Shown piece after piece: positions 1 to 8,435 of a stretch of DNA of 10,711 nt (position 1 is the first letter of the stretch; each line of letters opens with the position of its first letter). The stretch spans positions 1-10,711 of the forward strand of contig JANBTH010000843.1 in NCBI GenBank assembly GCA_027578815.1, written 5' to 3'. The notes under the pieces were generated by a model, which saw only the letters and a program-made list of their open reading frames with translations, searched no databases and was not told the DNA's origin. The position numbers and the translations under genes are program-made. Source of the DNA: Coemansia sp. RSA 1804. Taxonomy: Eukaryota > Kickxellomycota > Kickxellomycetes > Kickxellales > Kickxellaceae.

Positions 1-134
1 TTGGAGTTGAGGGCAAGACAAAGACTTTTGGCAAGGGTACCGATATTCAGCTCTTTGAGGTCACACTTTGCAAGACATTGTCTGAGCTCAAAATAATGTG
101 TGGCAATTCCGAAACTACACATGCCCATCTGTAG
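1..134 (+). CDS. Carnitine acyltransferase copy 1, 3' end only (partial)
   Basis: The frame starting at base 3 is open from the window edge to TAG at 132-134. It encodes 43 residues that match the C-terminal end of the complete carnitine acyltransferase at 6468-8435, starting at the equivalent of its residue 609. Bases 1-91 align with 8290-8380 with a single difference (T at 78, C at 8367), which is synonymous (Leu TTG/CTG). After base 91 the two copies diverge strongly. This copy ends about four codons earlier, with the last residues Ala-His-Leu, which fit the PTS1 peroxisomal consensus [SAC]-[KRH]-[LM]. No acyltransferase motif lies in the visible part, so the identity rests on homology to copy 2. 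The start and most of the gene are outside the window, so function cannot be judged, but the open frame argues against decay at this end. Confidence 0.85.
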   Translation, partial: GVEGKTKTFGKGTDIQLFEVTLCKTLSELKIMCGNSETTHAHL

Positions 135-504
135 CTTTAGTTTTCTGATTGTAACGACTAAACTTATTGTTCACTTTTCATTATTACATTTTCTTGAACC
201 ATCATTGTATAAAAAGCGACCATCATATTTTGTTTCTGAACATCTAGATATGCACATTGTAGCCATGAGCAGACAAATGCACACAAAGTATTTCTAATTA
301 GTTGTCTTCTACCCTTTGTTTAAAAGATAGAGTTTAAACTCTCCTTGTATTGTCATAATTGTACTATTCAGAAGGCTAATTTTTTACATATAAATCCTGT
401 TATGGCACTCATATGCTGCCATTTTGCATTGATGGCCCAATTTGTTTTTTCTTTTCTTCATTTTTCATTTTTGCTTATTCCGTAACTCATTTTCAGCTCA
501 AGCT
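135..504. other. Spacer: copy-1 3' flank and ABC transporter leader
   Basis: This 370-bp AT-rich stretch holds no supported gene of its own. A TATA-like element (TATAAAAA) lies at 208-215. A pyrimidine-rich tract covers about 441-496 and ends TTTTCAG at 490-496, preceded by GTAAC at 482-486. This resembles a fungal branch site plus 3' splice site, so a short 5'-leader intron ending at 496 is possible, but no convincing matching donor was found. A small ORF (402-485) is listed separately. The sequence after the copy-1 stop is not visibly related to the sequence after the copy-2 stop. Confidence 0.6.
402..485 (+). other. Upstream ORF in the ABC transporter leader (27 codons)
   Basis: ATG at 402 opens a 27-codon frame that ends TAA at 483-485, 19 bases before the transporter ATG at 505. 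A second in-frame ATG lies at 432. The frame differs from the main ORF, so it cannot simply extend the transporter. The predicted peptide is very hydrophobic (many Phe and Leu), largely because it reads through the pyrimidine tract. It could act as a translation-dampening uORF if the transcript starts upstream of 402. It could equally be chance, or partly removed as an intron. Confidence 0.3.
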
Positions 505-3500
505 ATGTGTATACTACCAAGAGCGACTAGGGTCCTGCTGACCCTTGCTTCCACGTTTGCTGCCGTGTATCGGTTCTACAAACTTTCTATTCATTTGATA
601 ATGTATATGAATGAAGGCAATCGTACTGCTTTTTGCAGTGCTCCTCTTCACTGGTCTTGGTCATTCACCAACAGCTGTTTCCGTGTAGGCTTTCTTTGGC
701 CAGCTCTTCTTTTGCTTTTATCTGGAGTAACAGCGAGTGTATTGGCATTGTGTATGGGGCTTCCAGCTGTTCCAATCTCAGAATCGCCATTTTCATCTGA
801 AAATAACACGCCGCTATTCCGTTTTGGCGTTGGTAATAAAAAGACACCAGTGCGGCGTCCTCCAGGAAACATCAAGATGCAGGACAACAGATTGCGCTTG
901 GGTACTGTTGTAACTTTGCTTCTTGTTGTTCAATCTGTTATGACACACTACTGGTGGCAAAATTCTGACACTCAGAATTCCATGTACTCATTTGCCTCTT
1001 CATTAAACTCGGCACTTTCCGTGGCTCTGGCTCTGTACAGTGTCTGTTCATTTGTGCAAAGCGAGTGCACCTTCTACACGGGGCTTTTTCCCTGGCCACT
1101 TTGGATGGCGCTTCTTGTGCAGCTTGTGTGCAATCTTTTCGAGATTTACTTTTCTTTCTTTACAGCTCAGACCAGCTCTATACCAATCTTTGGCCATGGG
1201 GCATCGTCTCGATCAAACTACTTGGTAATAACAACAGTGCTTAACCTAGCTGTGGTTGCTATCTTGACATTAGTTCAAAAACAAACAATCTTTCTCCGTC
1301 CTATAGCTACATTGTCAAATAGCAAAACCATTGACGACTATTATGATGCTTCGATTGACGATTCCACACCATTTGCCAACATACACGATACCAACGAATG
1401 TTGTCTTACTGATACTCCTGAGACAGCTTCGTCTCTGTTTAGTCGAATGACATTCTCTTGGGCTACTGATGTTTTCCGCATAGGGGCAAAAGATGGGTTA
1501 CAACAAAAGGATTTATACAGTATTTCTAGTGTGGATCCGCAGCTATCAAATTGGAGATGTTATTTGCGTCGACGTAAAACAGGTCACTCAATGTTTATGG
1601 CGCTTTTGTTGACATTTATCTCTGAGGCAGCGTTAAAGTTTGTGTACACAGTTTCAACTACAGTACTTAACTATGCATCACCCTTCTTTCTCCAGCGTGT
1701 ACTGCACTATGTTGAGAACACGAATAGCACGGATCAAACAAGCAGCATGCGAGAGGCATATCTTGATCTATTTGGTCTTTTATTTTTTGCTAATGTGAAT
1801 GCAATTCTAAGTGGACAGGATGATTGGATTCCCGTTGCCGTATCTATACAGATTAAAAGCTTTATTAGGGGCGAACTGTCTGTAAAGACGTTGCGTCGTA
1901 GTGGAAAGGGTTCCTGGAGCAATTCAAAATATAGCAAAGATGCGTCAAAAGCTCCACAGACAGGATCGGAAGAAGGTAATCTTTCCAATCTTATAGATTC
2001 AGATATGTCCAAAGTATCTGATATCCTGTTCTTTTTAAAAACAGTGTTTTCTTTACCAGTATCACTTGGACTTGGGCTATTCTACATCTATAAGCTTCTT
2101 GGTGTATCCGCACTCATTGGGCTGGCTGTCGCAACCCTATACATTCCATTGTCCAAAAGAATCTTTGAACGTGTGTTTAAAGCCCAGAAGGCCCAAAGAA
2201 GTGTTAGCGACAAGAGGCTAACAATGGTTACTGAGGTTATTCAGGGCATCAGGGCTGTCAAACTGTTTGGCTGGGAGTCCCGCTTTATGAAGGACATTGC
2301 CGAACAACACAGTCGCCAGCTAAAATATGCTTGGACAATTCTTGCATGGAAGGTTGTCGTATCCGTAGTTGCCGAACTCATGCCTGCAATTGTGTTTGTT
2401 TTTATACTGTATCTGTATACCATTGCGTTTGGCAACATACTTACCGCAGAAGTTGCATTTACATCATTGTCAGTTTTCAATACGGTATATAATGCTGTTC
2501 TGCAAGTCGAGAACTATTTCACAAGCCTTACCCAGATATTTGTCTCAATTGACCGTATGAATGCATACTTTGACAACCCGAATATTCAAGATCTTGAAAA
2601 GCGTGTTCTATTGAACGTTGACAATGTGCTTGGTTTTAGAGATGCTGACTTGGAATGGATTACACCAGAAGAAAATGATCAAGGCCAAAATACGGCAAAT
2701 AGAAATGATGGGACTACAGATACAGATAATGGTACAGTGTCGGAACAGACACCACTTTTATCGAAAGAAGCGTCATTATCATCACAATCTGTACTGACTG
2801 CTAATGGATCAGCTGCTTTGATGGACAAACTAAATGAAATGCCACCATTTTCTCTTAAAAACATTGACATACAGTTTCCAATCGGTGGATTTTCAATCAT
2901 TGCTGGACCTACTGGAAGTGGCAAATCGTCACTTCTCTCTGCACTTATTGGTGAGATGACGCTTGTTCGTGGCAACATAATGGTGCCAACAATTGACTCA
3001 AGAGTATCATCATCAGCAGCAGATGGAAACATGTACAAGGATGTTATTGACATTTCTAATGAAGGGCTTGTGCTTTATGACATTGCATATGTTGGACAAG
3101 ATACATGGCTGCGTAATGCCACTTTCCGTGAAAACATTCTTTTTGGAGAAGAGTATGAAAAGGAGCGATATGAAGAGGTCCTTCGTGTCTGTGCGCTAAA
3201 ACCAGATCTACGCATATTCCCAGCTGGTGACAGGACTGAAATTGGTGAACGCGGTGTGACTCTTTCTGGCGGACAAAAGCAAAGAGTTGCGCTGGCGCGT
3301 GCTGTATACTCTCATCGTCGTATTCTGCTGATTGACGACTGCTTGTCTGCTGTTGATGCACACACAGGCAAACACATTCTGATGGAGTGTTTGCTGAGCA
3401 AAACCAAGCTGATGCAGGGACGCACTCGAGTTCTAATCACTCACCATGTTCCAATGTGCCTGCCCTATGCTGATTTTATGGTTATGATGAACAAGGGTCG

Positions 3501-5772
3501 TGTTGTTCTAAAAGGAATCCCACAGGATCTAAAATCACAAGGCATTCTTATGAATGCTCTCAAGGAGCTGGACAATAAGGCTAGCAGTTCAGATAAAGCC
3601 AAGCAGCCGGCAGATGAGAATGAAAGCCAAATTGATTGGGATTTTACAAAAACGGTGAAGACCAACATGAAGCAGGATCTCAGAGATATAAAATCCGAGG
3701 ATGAGTATACAAAGGAGCGCTTCCAGGAAATTTCAAGACAGAAAGACATGGGCCCAGACACAGATGTTTCTGTTTTGGAGGGCATTCTTGTCAAGGAAGA
3801 AGAGCGTGAAAAGGGAAGAGTTAAATTTGAAGTGTGGAAAACATTTATAGATGTCTGCGGCGGAAACGTTTATTGGGTAGCAATATTTGCAATAATGATT
3901 ACAGGCGAACTGATATCCGCAATGAAAAACTACTCTATCAGACTTTGGGTTGTATCTAACGAAGGAAACAGTCCTGCTACTGTCCCTATATCTTTGTATG
4001 ACATATCCGTGGGCAGCTCATCAGAGGGGTTGTTTTATTTATCTGGAACAAATATTAACGCAGTGTCTAGTAAAGACAGCCCAGCATATTGGCTCAGCAT
4101 GTATATGTTTTTATCGGTTGTTGGTGCGTTATGGGGCATATTTATAATGTATGTTGTATGTTATGGTGGCATTCAGGCAGCCCAAAACACCCACAAGAAA
4201 CTTCTTCGTTCTGTAATGCATGCAACCCCTCGGTTCTTTGATTCGACACCAATTGGTCGAATCATAAATCGTTTTTCAGGGGATATGAATTCAATAGACC
4301 AAGGATCAATCGGCAGCCTTGTAAATTGGTTTAAAGGATTTGTTTCACTAGGCGTGACACTTGTGATTATCTTGTCAACAATCCCAATGTTTGCTTTCCC
4401 AGCAGTCGTAATTGTATCCGCATATGCAATTGTTTCATATTACTATCTATCCACATTCCGCGAGGTTAGAAGGCTTTCTATAACGAGCTTTTCATCAGTC
4501 ATTTCATTATTCAGTGAGATGCTTCATGGTGTAGCAACTATACGTGCATTCGGAGCATCAAAATATTACATTAAAGAATCGCTCAATAGAACAGGCAACA
4601 ATAATAGATGTAACTATGCAATATTGTTTGCAGTTGCGTGGATGGGAATACGTGTGAATGCCATTGGTTCTGTTGTCACCTTTGCATGTATGGTGTTTAT
4701 TCTTCTCAATGTGGGATGGATTGATCCCGGGCTGGCTGGATTTATACTTACATATGCAACATCCTTTTCAACAGAGACAAGAGGGATTATTACTGGATTT
4801 ATCACCAACGAAAAAAACATGACCTCTGTCGAGAGAGTTATGCAATATCTAAAGCTGGATCAGGAGGCAGCATCAGAATCAACATCTGAAAACAAGCCAT
4901 CAGCATTGTGGCCCAAGACAGGCAATGTACAGTTTGAGAACCTTGTTGCAGAGTATGTTCCAGGCGTTCCTGTTCTGCATGGAATTTCATTTTCTGTGCA
5001 TCATGGAGAGAAGGTTGGCGTTGTTGGTCGCACGGGTGCAGGAAAGAGCACAATGTCATTGGCACTCATGCGGTTTGTTGAAGCAACCAAGGGTCGAATT
5101 GTGCTGGATGGCATTGATATTTCCAAGATCGGACTAGAGGACCTAAGACGCAACATTACCATTATTCCACAAGATCCAGTGCTATTCAATGGCACAATTC
5201 GTTATAACATTGATCCGTTTGAAGAGTACCCCGATGAGCTTATCTGGGATGCTCTGAGCCGTGTACATATGATTCGTGAGCAGACCAGCCATGCTACCAG
5301 TGCAAGCACTAGCATTTTAGGGATTGCAAATAGTGAGAATGCTGGTGGTACTGCTGGTGAATTGCCGCTGGAGAGAATGGCTGGGGTATTCAGTAGCTTG
5401 GACGACAAGATTGAACAGAACGGACACAGTCTATCTGCTGGACAGCGACAGCTAGTGGCAATGGCACGTGCGCTTGTAAGGAGATCCAAGCTGATTATCA
5501 TGGATGAAGCCACAGCCTCCGTTGATTTTGATACCGATGAGCGACTTCAGCGCACAATCCGTGGCTACGAGTTTGCCAATTCCACTCTTTTGTGCATTGC
5601 TCATCGTTTGCGCACTGTTATTGACTACGACAGAGTGCTTGTTCTTGACAAGGGCAAAGTGGCAGAGTTTGACACGCCAAAGAACCTGTTGGAGAAAAAG
5701 AACGGGATCTTTAGAGGAATGTGCGAAAAGTCTGGCGAGTTGGAATATCTGGCGGTCATTGCCAATCAATAA
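505..5772 (+). CDS. ABCC-family (MRP/Ybt1/Vmr1-type) ABC transporter, full length
   Basis: This encodes a 1755-residue ATP-driven exporter, most like the yeast vacuolar ABCC group Ybt1/Vmr1. That group moves bile-acid-like organic anions, conjugates and xenobiotics into the vacuole. The order is an N-terminal membrane block (TMD0; hydrophobic segments near residues 8-28, 57-88, 132-151, 197-221, 238-258), TMD1 (about 350-690), NBD1 (about 779-1010), a charged linker, TMD2 (about 1109-1450) and NBD2 (about 1475-1750). NBD1 has Walker A GPTGSGKS at 801-808, signature LSGGQ at 920-924, and Walker B ending Asp944-Asp945, with Asp where the catalytic Glu is expected. NBD2 has GRTGAGKS at 1508-1515, signature LSAGQ at 1643-1647 and the canonical Glu1668. 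The end, containing CEKSGEL, resembles the Ybt1 tail. A polar insert at about 467-492 in TMD1 fits this subgroup. ATG505 was chosen because the longer frame begins only with TTG at 442. AATAAA overlaps the stop (5768-5773). The gene is intronless apart from a possible leader intron. The substrate cannot be read from sequence. Confidence 0.93.
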   Translation: MCILPRATRVLLTLASTFAAVYRFYKLSIHLIMYMNEGNRTAFCSAPLHWSWSFTNSCFRVGFLWPALLLLLSGVTASVLALCMGLPAVPISESPFSSENNTPLFRFGVGNKKTPVRRPPGNIKMQDNRLRLGTVVTLLLVVQSVMTHYWWQNSDTQNSMYSFASSLNSALSVALALYSVCSFVQSECTFYTGLFPWPLWMALLVQLVCNLFEIYFSFFTAQTSSIPIFGHGASSRSNYLVITTVLNLAVVAILTLVQKQTIFLRPIATLSNSKTIDDYYDASIDDSTPFANIHDTNECCLTDTPETASSLFSRMTFSWATDVFRIGAKDGLQQKDLYSISSVDPQLSNWRCYLRRRKTGHSMFMALLLTFISEAALKFVYTVSTTVLNYASPFFLQRVLHYVENTNSTDQTSSMREAYLDLFGLLFFANVNAILSGQDDWIPVAVSIQIKSFIRGELSVKTLRRSGKGSWSNSKYSKDASKAPQTGSEEGNLSNLIDSDMSKVSDILFFLKTVFSLPVSLGLGLFYIYKLLGVSALIGLAVATLYIPLSKRIFERVFKAQKAQRSVSDKRLTMVTEVIQGIRAVKLFGWESRFMKDIAEQHSRQLKYAWTILAWKVVVSVVAELMPAIVFVFILYLYTIAFGNILTAEVAFTSLSVFNTVYNAVLQVENYFTSLTQIFVSIDRMNAYFDNPNIQDLEKRVLLNVDNVLGFRDADLEWITPEENDQGQNTANRNDGTTDTDNGTVSEQTPLLSKEASLSSQSVLTANGSAALMDKLNEMPPFSLKNIDIQFPIGGFSIIAGPTGSGKSSLLSALIGEMTLVRGNIMVPTIDSRVSSSAADGNMYKDVIDISNEGLVLYDIAYVGQDTWLRNATFRENILFGEEYEKERYEEVLRVCALKPDLRIFPAGDRTEIGERGVTLSGGQKQRVALARAVYSHRRILLIDDCLSAVDAHTGKHILMECLLSKTKLMQGRTRVLITHHVPMCLPYADFMVMMNKGRVVLKGIPQDLKSQGILMNALKELDNKASSSDKAKQPADENESQIDWDFTKTVKTNMKQDLRDIKSEDEYTKERFQEISRQKDMGPDTDVSVLEGILVKEEEREKGRVKFEVWKTFIDVCGGNVYWVAIFAIMITGELISAMKNYSIRLWVVSNEGNSPATVPISLYDISVGSSSEGLFYLSGTNINAVSSKDSPAYWLSMYMFLSVVGALWGIFIMYVVCYGGIQAAQNTHKKLLRSVMHATPRFFDSTPIGRIINRFSGDMNSIDQGSIGSLVNWFKGFVSLGVTLVIILSTIPMFAFPAVVIVSAYAIVSYYYLSTFREVRRLSITSFSSVISLFSEMLHGVATIRAFGASKYYIKESLNRTGNNNRCNYAILFAVAWMGIRVNAIGSVVTFACMVFILLNVGWIDPGLAGFILTYATSFSTETRGIITGFITNEKNMTSVERVMQYLKLDQEAASESTSENKPSALWPKTGNVQFENLVAEYVPGVPVLHGISFSVHHGEKVGVVGRTGAGKSTMSLALMRFVEATKGRIVLDGIDISKIGLEDLRRNITIIPQDPVLFNGTIRYNIDPFEEYPDELIWDALSRVHMIREQTSHATSASTSILGIANSENAGGTAGELPLERMAGVFSSLDDKIEQNGHSLSAGQRQLVAMARALVRRSKLIIMDEATASVDFDTDERLQRTIRGYEFANSTLLCIAHRLRTVIDYDRVLVLDKGKVAEFDTPKNLLEKKNGIFRGMCEKSGELEYLAVIANQ

Positions 5773-5900
5773 ATCATCTCAGCAAGATCTTTTTGTTTAT
5801 ATTTTATTCTTTAAATATTATACTATGGTGTTGTTGAATTACATTAGTTTATCAACTTGACAGTACCGAAAACCCGCTATCGCGCCGCTGTGTATAAAAA

Positions 5901-5919
5901 CTAGACTTGAAGAGTCTAG
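5901..5919. repeat. Perfect 7-bp inverted repeat (CTAGACT/AGTCTAG, 5-bp loop)
   Basis: CTAGACT at 5901-5907 and AGTCTAG at 5913-5919 are perfect inverted copies around TGAAG. CGCGCC occurs just outside on both sides, at 5881-5886 and 5922-5927. It lies about 130 bp after the transporter stop. It could be a dyad binding site or an RNA hairpin in the 3' flank. Nothing ties it to a known factor. Confidence 0.5.
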
Positions 5920-6273
5920 AACGCGCCCCTAAGGAACATAATAAAGCACTTGTAAAAGTCACGCAATAGTAAACATGGCTCTATTACTCAAATGATGTTT
6001 TGTTGCCATCAAAGGAGTTACTGGATTTCCGTTCTATCACTTTTTTTGCATGTGATCAAGACTAGTATTTCAAATAAGACCAAGGTGCCTGGGAAAATAT
6101 AGGCAGTTTACAAAGGATGAACACTATTTTCAAATCCAAGGAACAGCTATTAGTATAAAAACATTTGACAGAGAAAGACCATTCAGCATAAATTTCATGT
6201 GACAATGGAGGCTTTGACCGCCCAGCACGCTGAGAAAAAAGGGAGCATTCGCGCATTGTCCGCATTTTTCGCT

Positions 6274-6282
6274 TATAAAAAA
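6274..6282 (+). promoter_or_regulatory. TATA-like element upstream of carnitine acyltransferase
   Basis: TATAAAAAA lies 186 bp before the ATG at 6468, in an AT-rich leader. Spacing to the start codon is acceptable for a fungal gene. Similar strings occur further upstream near 5893 and 6153, so the choice is a guess. Confidence 0.25.
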
Positions 6283-6467
6283 GGTGCTGGCGAATGGTGT
6301 CGTCAAAATATTCTCTTTCCTGGTTTCAAAATGAACAAGCTCAATACACAAAGGCTTTCTTTGCCAGTTTCGACACTTTTATTTTTAAATATCCTTTTAT
6401 ATTACTAGCGTAACAACCAGCTAAATACATCTAATAAACTCTTCTCTACATACAGCATTATTGCACA

Positions 6468-8435
6468 ATGACAGCGTATGAAAGCGTGCCACGCCTGCCT
6501 ATTCCTTCTGTTCAAAAAACAGTTGACAGATATCTCCGATCCATTGAGCCTCTGGTTAGAGACGATCTAACAGCTATATTAGAAACAAACCACAAGGCCA
6601 CTCAGTTTCTAAAGGCTGCAGAAAAGCTTCAAGAACGACTTGTTGCCTACGACAAGACACAAGAAAGCAGTTGGTTAGAGCGGTGGTGGCTTGAGCTTGC
6701 GTATCTCTCATGGCGTGAAAGTCTTTGTATTAATTCAAACTACTGGATCACATTAATGGATGATCCAAACGGTTACGACCTTGTCACAATATCTGTGAAC
6801 CATACATCAGATGATCCAAAACACGTTTCTGAAACAGTCTGTGAGGCTAACGAGTACGGCGAGTTTCAGATCCGCCGTGCTGTAAAGTTTATTCAGTGCA
6901 CTCTCGACTACAAGGAAGCAATATATAGCCACAGCATCCCTGCGGATAGAACCAAGGCAGGACCGCTCTGCATGCACCAGTACAACTGCATCTTTGGGAT
7001 GACTCGGATTCCGCGTCCAGATTGCGACGAGCTACACCAGACGGCACTATCAGTCAACTCGCACACGGTTATTGTGGTTGTTGACGACCAGATCTACTCC
7101 ATTGACGTATACGACAGCGCAGGCTGCAGAAAGCACGATGGTGATATCGAGGCAGAACTCAGTGCGGTTGTTGCAGATGTCACATACCGCCGCATCCATG
7201 GCGATTTGGATCCTGCAGTGACGGTTCTGACTGCTGGACACCGCGACTGCTGGTCAGATGCATACGCAATACTGGAGCAGAATCCAAAGAACAGCGCCAC
7301 ACTGTCTGCCATCCAGGACTCGCTGTTTGCGGTTTCGCTTGACACCACATACAGCAGTCCTGCCGAGTCAATCAACGCACAGCAGCTGAATGTCAAATGC
7401 CACGGAACGCGTCCTGGCCACAACAGATGGTACGACAAGTGCGCAAGCTATGTGTTTGACCGCAATGGAGCAGCCGGATATCTCGGCGAGCACTCGCCCT
7501 GCGATGCGTTGATTCCGGCCATCATGCTTGAGGAGGTGGCCAAGAACGTGGCCAAGCAGAGCATTGTGCAGGGCGTACCTAGCGAAAGTACGCCAGGCTA
7601 CACGCCGCAGGTCCAGCGCCTGCGCTTTGCCAACGTTGATCCAAGGGTCGTTGCGCTGATAGAGCAGGCGGAAGCGGAGGTCGCACAGACAGCCCGCAAC
7701 AGCGTCAGTTGCCAGATCAGATTTGAGGGCTATGGCTCCAACTGGATCAAGCGGGTGGCAAAGATCAGCCCCGATGCGTTTGTGCAGATGGCGCTGCAGC
7801 TCACGTACTATCGCATCCACGGCGAGCTGGCACCGGTGTACGAGACTGCCAGCACGCGGCAGTTTCTGCACGGACGAACAGAGACGGTCCGCTCGCTGAC
7901 ATCCGAGGCCGCCGATTTTGTGGAGGTGATGGAGAGCGGCGCATCCAGTACCGCTGACAAGTACGATGCACTAGTCAAGGCAGCAGCCAAGCACCAGATG
8001 CTGCTGCGCGAGGCATCTGCAGGCGAGGGCGTCGACCGACACATTCTGGGGCTGCGTATGGCGTATCAACGGCTGGAGCCGCTGCCTAGCAAGTCGCCAA
8101 TGACAGACGGAGAAAAACACGCAATTGAGGAGTTTTTCAATGACGCAGTTTTGGCAAAGTCAACCACATTCCAGCTGTCAACCTCTGGGCTGTTCCCAGC
8201 ATACTATCTGATGCACACTGGGTTTGGATGTGTGGTGCCTGAGCGGGCATATGGGATAAACTACATAATCGAGGCTGGCAGAATAAAGTTTGGAGTTGAG
8301 GGCAAGACAAAGACTTTTGGCAAGGGTACCGATATTCAGCTCTTTGAGGTCACACTTTGCAAGACACTGTCTGAGCTCAAGCTACTCTGCGGAGAATCTA
8401 ACGGTATACAGGTTGGTGATTATAGTCGTCTTTAG
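6468..8435 (+). CDS. Carnitine O-acyltransferase (acetyltransferase type), copy 2, complete
   Basis: This encodes a 655-residue choline/carnitine acyltransferase that exchanges acyl groups between CoA and carnitine, most likely acetyl, for moving acetyl units between peroxisome, cytosol and mitochondrion. The N-terminus carries the family opening RLPIPS near residues 9-14, followed by MHQYNCIFGMTRIP at about 169-182. The catalytic His is His342 in the GEHSPCD motif. Downstream are SPDAFVQMALQL (from 434), STR at 462-464, HGRTET from 468 and LSTS at 570-573, the CoA and carnitine-binding part of the family. There is no evident mitochondrial presequence, and the chain ends Ser-Arg-Leu, a canonical PTS1, so a peroxisomal location is likely. 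ATG6468 fits the usual family N-terminus. CAG at 6453-6455 after a pyrimidine-rich run could be a splice acceptor for an alternative 5' exon, but no exon was identified. The GC level changes sharply inside the gene. A second copy ends at base 134. Chain-length preference is inferred, not seen. Confidence 0.93.
   Translation: MTAYESVPRLPIPSVQKTVDRYLRSIEPLVRDDLTAILETNHKATQFLKAAEKLQERLVAYDKTQESSWLERWWLELAYLSWRESLCINSNYWITLMDDPNGYDLVTISVNHTSDDPKHVSETVCEANEYGEFQIRRAVKFIQCTLDYKEAIYSHSIPADRTKAGPLCMHQYNCIFGMTRIPRPDCDELHQTALSVNSHTVIVVVDDQIYSIDVYDSAGCRKHDGDIEAELSAVVADVTYRRIHGDLDPAVTVLTAGHRDCWSDAYAILEQNPKNSATLSAIQDSLFAVSLDTTYSSPAESINAQQLNVKCHGTRPGHNRWYDKCASYVFDRNGAAGYLGEHSPCDALIPAIMLEEVAKNVAKQSIVQGVPSESTPGYTPQVQRLRFANVDPRVVALIEQAEAEVAQTARNSVSCQIRFEGYGSNWIKRVAKISPDAFVQMALQLTYYRIHGELAPVYETASTRQFLHGRTETVRSLTSEAADFVEVMESGASSTADKYDALVKAAAKHQMLLREASAGEGVDRHILGLRMAYQRLEPLPSKSPMTDGEKHAIEEFFNDAVLAKSTTFQLSTSGLFPAYYLMHTGFGCVVPERAYGINYIIEAGRIKFGVEGKTKTFGKGTDIQLFEVTLCKTLSELKLLCGESNGIQVGDYSRL

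Larger units (their letters stand above)
5773..6467. other. Spacer: transporter 3' flank and carnitine acyltransferase promoter region
   Basis: This 695-bp stretch contains no gene I can support. Short frames on both strands (for example 6205-6408 plus) lack family signals. It should hold the transporter 3' end (possible AATAAA at about 5939-5944) and the promoter of the acyltransferase. Elements seen are a hairpin-forming inverted repeat at 5901-5919 flanked by CGCGCC copies, and TATA-like strings near 5893, 6153 and 6274. Confidence 0.6.

Noticed and set aside
100..297. 65-codon plus-strand frame
   Set aside because: It overlaps the acyltransferase copy-1 tail in another frame, begins with a non-ATG codon, and has no domain or coding-like composition.
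482..496. GT...AG pair of 15 bp read as a tiny intron
   Set aside because: Far too short for a spliceosomal intron, and removing it does not join the uORF frame to the transporter frame.
442..504. N-terminal extension of the ABC transporter by 21 codons
   Set aside because: It would begin at TTG, reads through a pyrimidine tract and has a Phe-rich composition. The first in-frame ATG is at 505.
2679..3053. 124-codon minus-strand frame inside the transporter
   Set aside because: It lies opposite NBD1 with its intact Walker A motif and has no independent support.
6205..6408. Plus-strand frame of 67 codons upstream of the acyltransferase, considered as an alternative 5' exon or presequence
   Set aside because: It contains acidic residues and no cleavage-like pattern, runs over the TATA-like string, and no splice pair joins it in frame to the main gene.
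7368..7871. 167-codon minus-strand frame inside the acyltransferase
   Set aside because: It is a shadow of the GC-rich part of the plus-strand gene, which has clear family motifs.
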